64,000 nt of DNA from Triatoma infestans (taxonomy: Eukaryota; Arthropoda; Insecta; Hemiptera; Reduviidae): contig JAAEAF010007713.1 of the NCBI GenBank assembly GCA_011037195.1, positions 1 to 64,000 of the forward strand, given 5' to 3'. Every line of letters starts with the position of its first letter. The first letter of the stretch is position 1. A program made the translations under genes and the position numbers. Under the pieces are notes generated by a model. It was not told where the DNA came from and made no database searches. It worked only from the letters and a program-made list of their open reading frames with translations. This document shows, in pieces, positions 56,081 to 64,000 of this stretch.

Positions 56081-57989
56081 TATGAGTCCTTGAAATATCT
56101 TTTTCGAACTTTTTGCGTTCGCATGAATACATTTACCAATTACACGTGCATTATATATATGACTTGATGTGTTTTTAAAAGAGTTTTCTACTTTGATGAT
56201 TGTCGAAAGTTCTGATGACCTCTAACCATTGTCTCTGAAATGGTGTGGTGGTAATGATTAACAAAATGCCTAGCTATTTTATTTTGTCCGTGTTAGTCAA
56301 CCACTTGTTTGGAGTGAGAGTGTAACGGATTTGGGACAATCGAACTCTGATTTTATAAACCAGAGCATTTGCTGGCAGCAGAGCCGACACTTACTTTAGA
56401 TGCACGAATGTTTGTACAGTTACGATACGATATTTCTCAAAACTTTCAAAATTGGTGAACCAAAAGCCGCTTCCGGTGCATCAATAATAATTTTCATTAG
56501 ATTCTTATAAACACATGTGATAACAACTATATCAGTTGCACGGCCTTGTAAATAGAAAGTACACTTTGATTTAGCGGCTGGATAATGTTAGTTGTATTGG
56601 GTCCACTACCTTTCATTTGGATTTGCTATTAACTGCGCTGGCAATGTCAGCGTAGGAAGGAAGTAGGAAGTCCTAACGTAGCCTTCTTCCCTCACCGCAT
56701 AAAAAGAAGGCCGTCAGTAAATTCAAATAATGACATCATTTCAATAATTCTGTAAGGAATGGAACAATTTTCACAAAATATCTGAATAGATTTCTTACTG
56801 TTAAAAGCTGCTTGATTCCTTTTTAGTCATTGGCTCTTGCCACTGTTGACGTAATATAAGTAAAAAACAAATTTAATATACATTTTTTTTTGTCTCTACT
56901 AAGTAACTCCTGATAGAGAAATTTTATTCACATGTTCCACCTAAACGAATATGTATTCTACCTCATAAAACCACTTTTTTTGGGTTCATGGCACTCAGAA
57001 GATGTATTCTATTTCATAAGAACATCTGCTTGGACTCAGAAGATTATTTCCAGTAAATACGTAAATAAGTTTCATTTCGAAAAAAAAAGGAGTGATCGAC
57101 TTCTTAAATTAATAAGAGTGAAAACAAGAATAATGCACAATTCTTATTCAGGGTGAACATGGTGTGGATGAAAATAATGCTTTGCTTCAACGTATTGAAG
57201 GAAACAGCATAGATAGGCAGACAATTTTTGCACCATCAATGTCTAAAAATATCTATTGAAAGAATCTCACGAGAGTTAGTTACATTTAACAGAGACATGG
57301 ATAACAAGTTGGACCTTTCATTTTACAATGCTACAATTTTAACACGCTGAAAATATTTTGCTATTTATTTTTCATAACTTGTCAAGTGTTTGTAGTGGTG
57401 GTGGTGGTGGTGGTAGTAATCTTCCTAAATAGTTTCTTTGTTGTATGTGTCTTCTGCAAGAATAATAAAATTTGATTAATTTCAAGGAAATTGTTTTTGC
57501 AAAAAATTCACGGAGTTCTTATAAACTTGGCATAAATCTAGAACAAAATGTGAAAGAAAATGCTATAATGAAAACAGAAAATATTGATTCATTTTATGTT
57601 ATCTGCTACAAATTTATAAATTAACAAAAAAAATGATGGCGTGTAAACTTTTGAAAATTGAAATATAATGTAAGAAAATTATTAGTATGTTACAGAAAGT
57701 CCCAACCATTACATGGTAAGTTGATTCCATTAACTGGTGGAAAGCACTTAAGAGTATTCGGAACTTCTGTTCTTATGCACACTACTTCTAGGTGGATACA
57801 TACCGTAGATAACAGAATATACATATACGGTTCTACAGTAGTGCATTTTAGTAATTTGTAACTTTAACTTATATGACTTGCTAAATAATTCTGTAATGCA
57901 ACTATTTCCTTATAATAATCTGAAAATAGTTTTCCTTCATTTTCTTTTACGAAAAACAGAAATAATTTATTTGTCTCCATGATAGTTTA
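56081..57989. other. Unassigned DNA with (GGT)n
   Basis: A (GTG)n run lies at about 57393-57412. The open frames at 56932-57156 and 57658-57861 have no recognisable domain. Confidence 0.4.
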
Positions 57990-58654
57990 TGTAGTGGAAG
58001 GACGAAATCGAAAAATAATAGTTTAGAGTTTATAATGTAGTGGAAGGACGAAATCGAAAAATAATAGTTTAGAGTTTAGAATATTTTATAGTATCCAAAA
58101 TTGTATTTTTGTTAATATTTTATAATTATCTTAGTGCTGTGAATTTAACTTCAAAAAGAGGGTATTTTAGTGTCAGGTACTGTAAATTGGGATCATACTA
58201 AATAGAAAAACAAAGGCACAAAATCCCGTTAGGGTAAATCTTATGTACAAGAAAATTCCCCCGCGAGAGAGGGAGCCATTCCAAAGAAGGGAGTCTGCCA
58301 TTAGCTTTCAAAGAGTAAAGAGTACATAGTCTGCACTAGCCTTCAAACAACTAAGTAGCATTCTGCTTCCAAAGCCAGAACATTTCAGAAAGCCAGAACA
58401 CTTCAGGAATCGCTCAGTGCCAATGATAGATATTTGCCTTTATTCTAGATAAACGTTATTTTATTAAGATACAGTGTGATATTGTAATATGCTTAAATTT
58501 ACTAAGAGATAATATAATTATTTATGAAACAGTGGTGCTCTTCTTAATTATTACTAATACTTCTATCTCCAACGTACTTACAAGGCTTTTTCTACAACAC
58601 CGCTCGTGCTACACACTACTACAAACAAATACAACATCCCACCATAACATTACA
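57990..58654 (+). mobile_element. LTR-like repeat E, copy 3, with duplicated 5' end
   Basis: It starts TGTAGTGGAAGGACG and ends ACATTACA. TTTA precedes it (57986-57989) and TTTA follows (58655-58658), a possible 4 bp TSD; caution, because other E copies also have ATTT after their end. The first 46 bp are present twice in tandem (57990-58035, 58036-58081). Confidence 0.55.
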
Positions 58655-58658
58655 TTTA

Positions 58659-60600
58659 CGTCAAGAATACATCATGCCTGTCATGATTTAAAATGGTTTT
58701 TTAATACATAGCACCAAAATTAGTGAGCTAAATAAGTTAATTGTTTTTCCAGCCAATTTTTCAACGCAACAGAGCTAGCTTAAATTTATTATTTACTGTG
58801 GTCTTGCTCACGATGCTAAACAACCCGTAAACTATATAAAATTGTGACTGAGCGACAAATTTTTACTCGAAACACGGCAGCACGTCAAATTGAAATAATA
58901 ATTACAGAATACAGAAAATTGGCGACAAAACATATATTTATTTTGTTGCTACCCTACATTGAGTACTGATACATTTTAATTCATTACGTAATTCATTGCC
59001 GAATAGCTTTTACTCAGAATACTTTGACGAAGGTGGAAGAAGATGCGTGGGTCGTGTTTAGATATTTAAAATAATTTATCCAAAATACAATAGAAAAAAA
59101 ACGAATAATAGGTGATTAAAACAAAAGATAATATTTTAGGATTTGTGATAAACTGACCATTTCTATTTTTGATTGAGTATTTTTATTTTTTAATATTTAA
59201 ATATTTTTATCATCATAGCTCTAGGGGGGATATCCTTAATTGTTCTCCCAAAAAATTGAAATGAAACACAATCTATCTCACCCAGTAAAGAAGGAGTAAA
59301 CCAGAATGAGAAGGCTAATTAACCTTATTGGTCAATTAGAGAACCAACTACTGGCCACTCTACAACGTCAGCTGGCCCAAAACCAGCAATAGCAGTAATG
59401 CTAATTACACCAAATCTAATGGTAATAGCGTCTGTTATACTAATGCCTATCTACTCTGATCGAGCTGTTCACTTTGTTTATACTAACTAACCACCCAACT
59501 GGTTACATACTAAGTCCATTTTTTGCTGCGATATTTGTATAATTGTTGCAATTCACTTAAGTGTATTACAACCTCAACTCTCGACTAACTTATAACAAGT
59601 TCATAAAATTTAATACGTCAAGTATATTACAAACCAATCAAATTAACTGAATGGTTAGTTCTGTGAACACATACATTCCTTGACGACAAAAGCAAATTTT
59701 TAAACGGAGACAATCTTACTTTCAATATTTTAAGTTCTTTTGTAGATTAAATATAATACCTATCAACCTCTAGATACTTTTTTAGGAGATAGTGCACGGC
59801 AAGCCGAAAGTTCTTTTGTGCCAGCCGGAACCTTCTCAAAGCATTGCCCACCACCGGGCAATAAGCTGTGGGGGCCCCTATGAAGAGGAAAATCTAAGCG
59901 CAACACTGCTGGATTCCAACCTCTGCGTGGGAGTCCAACGCGCTAGTCCTGTTATGATCTATACACAGCTGGAGAGGATTAAGCAACCGTGAGCCAATTA
60001 TGACTCCATTGTTTTTTTGGAAAAATTCATTTTTCTTTAAATATTGGCATTTTATTAGTATACGAAATTGGAAAATATTAACATAAAGAGCGTAATCTCA
60101 TTCGGATCTTAAATTCATAAATTTTGCTTTTTTTAAAAAAAAATCACCGCAAAGGTCTCTTCGAAATTACGGCAGATACCATTTGCAATGTGGATGGATA
60201 GCGCTCTGGTCTTTATGTGATTAGGGACTCCAACAATGTCCACATACGATCGTTGTGGAGATTATCTCGAAATAAATTCAGATTGCATCAAAACTCATGA
60301 ATAACATTTAAACTGTGACTCTTGGCTACCTCAAAACCCAAATCCACACCAACATACTTTTGCCAAACATTTGTTTAAACGACTTAAAAAATACACAATA
60401 GTAGAGGAGAAATGGGCGAGCTGGCGCACTTTTTGTGTGGGGCAATTTCCCCTCACTCCCGGTCCTTTTTCGTTACGGTACTGTCCCATCTCCCACTCCG
60501 ATCCCTCTCCCATCAATCATCGATTTCGACGAGTATTTAGGCCACGCCGACTTACCCCACCCCCAAAATGTATTGGAAGGACAGGTTAATAGAGAGTTAT
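58659..60600. other. Mostly unassigned DNA
   Basis: Apart from the SINE fragment at 59800-59968 I see no feature. The open frame at 60371-60589 is proline/arginine-rich and matches nothing I know. Confidence 0.4.
59800..59968 (-). mobile_element. tRNA-derived SINE (S1), decayed copy 4
   Basis: GCCGGAACCTTCTCAAAGCA, ACCACCGGGCAATAAGCTGT, GGATTCCAACCTCTGCGTGG and AGTCCAACGCGCTAG match the reverse body and tRNA-like head. The poly(A) part is lost. Confidence 0.7.
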
Positions 60601-60640
60601 AAAAACAGACAGCAAAATATCGATCAATAACCTTAAGAAC

Positions 60641-60799
60641 AGAAACTGGCCCCAGCCCATATTAGAGGAAATATGACTCAGACTGACAGAAACGGAATGG
60701 AAAGTGAACTCTGAATGGGTTAAAGCGATGTGGGAAGAAATGGAAATGAAACTGAAGATACCTCAATCTGCCACTGCCTTGTTGATTATATCACCGTAA
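60641..60799 (+). pseudogene. Unidentified coding-like remnant
   Basis: The frame reads RNWPQPILEEI, stop, LRLTETEWKVNSEWVKAMWE, EMEMKLKIPQ, then a stop inside the inverted repeat that starts near 60763. Its base composition and the tryptophan/glutamate-rich sequence look more like protein than the AT-rich DNA around it. I do not recognise the family. It may be part of the 60763-62249 element or of something it landed in. Confidence 0.3.
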
Positions 60800-62036
60800 T
60801 ATATCAATTACAAATATCGATTTTACATAGTGATTGTAAGAACATAATTTATTAATAAGAGAAAAGAAACACGTCTCTAACCGTTTTTTTTTTGTCATAA
60901 TTCAACGTGTTTTTTCAAGTTTCAACATGTTTTTGCTTTTACTTGCTACAAAGTTTGATTTTATTAACATATAATCTGAACTGTTAACAATGAAACGCAC
61001 GCATAAGAATAATATTTCTGTATATCCCATCCTCGTTTAGGTTCCAATACGTATGGTATAATATTCATGCCTGGCAATCTATGTAGCCGGTCACATTATT
61101 TTTACAGTCAAATTTGCTTAACTGGATCTGAATGGGTGAGTCTAAATTCTAATCAGTAACTTAGAGAAAACAGTCTATTTTAATTTATATTCGCTCCAAA
61201 ATGGTTGTCCTTAGTAAATCCACTATCAGAAACTATGGCCACAAGCTATTTGTTATAATTAAACTAATATTGAAAAATATAACTAATATTAAGGAGGCTT
61301 CCATGATCAAACATTTTTCCCCTGTAAATGTAATTTCAGTACGAAACCTCCATAATATATTTAATGAAACAAATCATAATGTATCAATGAAACATTAGGT
61401 TGATTAAGTATTACCTGAAAAATTTGGGATACTCTCGTGCATGCAAACGCATTAAATAAAACATTTTCGTATCTAATAACAACGACACGGATTATCGCAT
61501 GTGTATATCATGAAAATCTTAAGAAGAGATGTGAAAATTCACAATAAAAATAACATTTTCAATATCTAAGAGCAGCAATATGGATAATCCTAATTTACCC
61601 GAAATAGCATATGTGCTTTCTTAAATAATAATGAAGATATGTGAAAATTCTCAGCAAAATTACACTGTTACACAAAACTGATAAAACAAGAATACCAAAA
61701 TCTTGATAAATCCTACAGAATATAATAATATATTGTTTCCATTTACATTAGGTAAGTCTTAAAATATAAATTGTGAAAAAATAAATGATGCTTTCTAACA
61801 AGTCCATCTAAATATAATAATACTAACATATTACTTTCTTGACTGTTTGGGGCAAATACCATCAATCTGGTAAAAATTGTATCAGTTGTGTCTCTAAACG
61901 ACCAATTGCTCTATTAAATTTGGCAATAAACCTAATAACCTAAAACCTAATAATGACAGGCTAGATTGGTAATGATGAGTCATTAATAAGTACAAAGTTC
62001 AATAAACAAAAATCATTAAAAAAGATTGCAATGAGA

Positions 62037-62071
<35 letters not shown>

Positions 62072-62249
62072 CTAATTAGGACAAAAGTTGAATTTCAAAA
62101 CATTATGCAATAACTAATATGTTGTGTTAGAAGCAGCAGAAGTGTTTCTTTTTTCTTATTAATTAATTATGTTCATACAATCACTATGTATAGTCGATAT
62201 TTGTAATCGATATATTGCGGTGATGTAATCAACCAGCCAGTGGCAAATT
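60763..62249. mobile_element. 1.5 kb unit with about 105 bp inverted ends
   Basis: The left arm (60763-60871: AATCTGCCACTGCC, GTTGATTATATCACCG, TACATAGTGATTGTAAGAAC, AAAAGAAACAC) is inverted at 62141-62249 with only scattered changes. The inner 1.27 kb is AT-rich, with degenerate repeats near 61500-61680 (GATATGTGAAAATTC twice) and a (AT)n run at 62041-62068. No transposase is seen. A third partial end (AATCAATAAGGCAGTGGCAA) is at 62350-62369. Possibly a non-autonomous DNA transposon. Confidence 0.6.
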
Positions 62250-62559
62250 GAAACACTATTGGCGTCATAGGAGCGGGAAACTAGAAGGCAGTGGTTTTGA
62301 TATATATATATATATATATATATAAAATAAAATATTCGATATACATTTAATCAATAAGGCAGTGGCAATGCTATTGGCTGTCACGTTATAGAAGTGGGGA
62401 TAATGTTATTAATGGTAAGTGCTGTCTGAAATTCAGCAGCAGCAGTAGCCCTGGAGAGGGGGTAAGTAAATACTTTTTATTATTATTGTGTGTGTGGGTT
62501 TGAAAATTAAATGCCGCTCCGCCACTTTTTTATTTTTATTATAATTTAATTTTGTTGTG

Positions 62560-62960
62560 AGTGGGGTGAAGGGAATAAAACAGATAGTGCGGGGGGATGG
62601 AGTTAAAATAGAAGTGTACGTTGAAAACTGTAACTAGGAGAGGACCATTGTGGCCGACTGGGTTATGTTGACGGACTTCCAACATGAAGATTGTAGGATC
62701 GAATCGCAAGCATGAGAAGTTTTTTCTTATAAAATACAAAATAATTCCCCTCTCCTCCAGAGTAAGTTATTGATGGCAAGGGGTGGGGAAGAGTAGAAGT
62801 GTTCGTTGAAACCTACCGCTAACGAGAGGACTACTATGGGCGACTGGTTTAAGGTGATGGACTTTCAATCTAAAGATTAATAATCGAATCCCAGTTAACA
62901 ATTAAAAATGCTTTTTCATATTAAAATAAAATAAAAAATACCCCTCCAGCTCAGAGAAAA
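62560..62960 (+). repeat. Tandem pair of tRNA-like units
   Basis: Two units of about 190 bp share GTGTWCGTTGAAAAC/CC, AGGAGAGGACCATTGTGGCC / CGAGAGGACTACTATGGGCG, GACTGGKTTAwGKTGAYGGAC, GATCGAATCGCAAG / AATCGAATCCCAGTTAAC, and an A/T tail before CCCCTC. The A-box-like GGCCGACTGGGTTATG and the B-box-like ATCGAATCCCAG resemble a type II (Ser/Leu) tRNA. Likely a tandem SINE dimer. Confidence 0.5.
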
Positions 62961-63040
62961 GTGAGCGGTGTTAGAGTGTCAGATTCCGCCATCTTATTGT
63001 GTAAAGTGGGGATGAGCTTTCTGATTGAGCGTGGTAGGAA

Positions 63041-63137
63041 GGTGGAAATAAAATAGAGTTATCAATTTGAATGTTAGGTTAAGGAGTGGAGGGGTGGAAA
63101 GAAAATGGATTCATCGGTTTGGATGTTAGGTTAAGGT
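63041..63137 (+). repeat. Two 52 bp tandem units
   Basis: GGTGGAAATAAAATAGAGTT...GAATGTTAGGTTAAGGA (63041) is followed by GGTGGAAAGAAAATGGATTC...GGATGTTAGGTTAAGGT (63093). Function unknown. Confidence 0.7.
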
Positions 63138-63345
63138 AGAATATGTTCATATCTATTTTATTTATGAATTTTTTAAAAGACGGCAAATATTCTTCAGATA
63201 TCAATGGCTGTCTTCTTGCTTGCCAGGTGTTTCCTGGCGTTACTATTTCTCGGATCATCTTACTTCCAGGTTTTGTTGTGGTTGGTTCCGCAGAGCTGGA
63301 AAACATCAGAGATATCTTCAGTGATAGCCTGCTTCTTTTTGTGGT

Positions 63346-63384
63346 CATCGGCCGGTTTCCGGGCGTTCGCCCATCATCAGGATG
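63346..63384 (-). ncRNA. Hammerhead-like motif J, left arm
   Basis: Minus-strand order: CATC, CTGATGA, TGGGC-GAAC-GCCCG hairpin, GAAA, CCGGCC, GATG. All core elements (CTGATGA, GAAA, stem I, stem II) are intact. The triplet before stem I is GCC instead of GUC, which is predicted to weaken or stop cleavage. Confidence 0.5.
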
Positions 63385-63458
63385 CTTTTTGTCAAACAGA
63401 GTGTATCAAGTAAATTTGCTCTGTGCAAGTCTATATTATCACAAGGTTTGACAAAAAG

Positions 63459-63496
63459 CATCCTGATGATGGGCGAACGCCCGAAAGCTGTCTATG
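63459..63496 (+). ncRNA. Hammerhead-like motif J, right arm
   Basis: Order: CATC, CTGATGA, TGGGCGAACGCCC, GAAA, GCTGTC, TATG. GTC is present. Stem I has one mismatch (CATC/TATG), and one G is lost between stem II and GAAA. Confidence 0.5.
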
Positions 63497-63535
63497 ACCA
63501 CAAAAGAAGCAGGCTATCACGGAAAATATCTCTGA

Positions 63536-64000
63536 TGGATAGTCATAGATTAAATGATTCAAAGTTTGTGTAGTTCCGTTGTTACATTTGCAGTATGGAT
63601 TGTCAGTAATGTGAAACCTTTGTAGATAGTCGTTAGTTCTTCCATGTCCTGTCAGGATTTGCGTTAGTTTATAATCCATTGTTAGGTGACTTAACTTTCT
63701 CCTGTCTTGTATAGTTTGAATGTATTCGTGAGTTTCTTGTCCTTTTCAAGTTTTTCTCCAATCTTCTTCCCACCCCTCCTCGGTTAAGAGTCTCAGTTTT
63801 CTTTTTAGACGGGACCTTGGGGCTTTATGGCAGCTCACTACCAAATTGCCTCTAGCTGCCGCCTGCTTTGCCAGTCTATCTACAGTTTCATTTCCATCTG
63901 TTCCTACATTCTATCTTCACTTTCCTTTCCGCTCCAGTCATCTGAGTTATGTTTCCACTATAGGCCAGGGCAAGTCTCTGTACTTAAATTCATCAATCGA
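63536..64000 (-). pseudogene. RNase-H-bearing LINE tail, running off the window
   Basis: On the minus strand from the window edge: NRWK/GTDGNETVDRLAKQAAAR (last RNase H motif, near 63880), HKAPRSRLKRKLRLLTEEGW, then a frame change and MDYKLTQILTGHGRTNDYLQ, RFHITDNPYCKCNNG and LNHLIYDYP (knuckle). The last cysteine is lost where repeat J begins at 63535. Close to the LINE at 52936-54330 in its tail. Confidence 0.8.

Larger units (their letters stand above)
63225..63535. repeat. Inverted pair of repeat J
   Basis: The reverse arm at 63225-63400 (GGTTCCGCAGAGCTGGAAAA, CATCAGAGATATCTTCAGTG, GATAGCCTGCTTC, motif, GCTTTTTGTCAAAC) faces the forward arm at 63443-63535 (GTTTGACAAAAAGCATCC, motif, GAAGCAGGCTATCACGG, AAAATATCTCTGATG). 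The spacer of 42 bp (AAATTTGCTCTGTGCAAGTC core) also occurs in reverse at 56054-56078. The pair interrupts the LINE at 63536. Confidence 0.85.

Noticed and set aside
57990..58081. Direct repeats that might start a CRISPR array
   Set aside because: Only two adjoining units without spacers, in a eukaryotic context; a tandem duplication.
60371..60589. 72-residue Pro/Arg-rich frame as a gene
   Set aside because: No domain, no support from context, and the minus strand is open there too.

Overview
The window looks like AT-rich intergenic or heterochromatin-like DNA from an animal, most likely an arthropod and probably an insect. The basis is the mix of mariner transposons, Jockey-like, RTE-like and RNase-H-bearing non-LTR retrotransposons, and tRNA-derived SINEs. 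I see no intact host gene: almost every convincing protein match is a decayed retrotransposon or transposase, and the remaining open frames are short AT-rich chance frames. The species cannot be named from the sequence alone.

Layout. 0.5-5.5 kb: an LTR-like repeat, a foldback-like unit (arms 1900-2150 and 2921-3128) wrapped round a copy of the dominant repeat 'A', a LINE tail, and a SINE with target-site duplication (TSD). 6.2-17.2 kb: two mariner copies with the same internal deletion (6210-7083, 16329-17232), a different mariner split by a SINE (14341-15817), repeat A copies and LINE fragments. 18-22.2 kb: RTE-like, RNase-H LINE and Jockey-like remnants in a row. 22.2-30 kb: gene-poor DNA with one LINE remnant. 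30-41 kb: A copies, two SINE types, a solo LTR, and a repeat with about 50 bp inverted ends (40566-41023). 41692-42455: a giant palindrome. 42.7-46.7 kb and 52.2-56 kb: two copies of one compound unit (repeat A followed by LINE-tail repeat C), each broken by different later insertions. 48.4-49.6 kb: the best-preserved reverse transcriptase. 50.6-50.9, 56.0 and 63.2-63.5 kb: repeats with hammerhead-ribozyme-like motifs, two of them as inverted pairs. 60.8-62.2 kb: a 1.5 kb unit with about 105 bp inverted ends. 62.6-63.0 kb: a tandem tRNA-like repeat.

Most notable signals. (1) Four unrelated repeat families share one layout: stem I, CTGAnGA (or TTGAnAA), hairpin, GAAA, an NTH or near-NTH triplet, stem I complement. 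This is a minimal type I hammerhead layout as known from Penelope-like elements and retrozymes. In two families the core C3-G8 pair appears as U3-A8. (2) Repeat A is a non-coding family with fixed ends (TCTGGTGTGAAAC at one, GAGAAAGTAAAA at the other), inverted subterminal repeats (ACTTTCTCTTACTCC) and many insertions nested inside it. (3) A 764 bp palindrome. (4) Amplified deletion derivatives of a mariner.

The nesting gives a relative history: A copies are old, LINE and LTR insertions with 5-20 bp TSDs came later, and SINE insertion into a mariner is later than that mariner. No biochemical pathway is encoded; the 'working together' here is parasitic (SINEs relying on LINE machinery, deleted mariners on a full-length transposase elsewhere).
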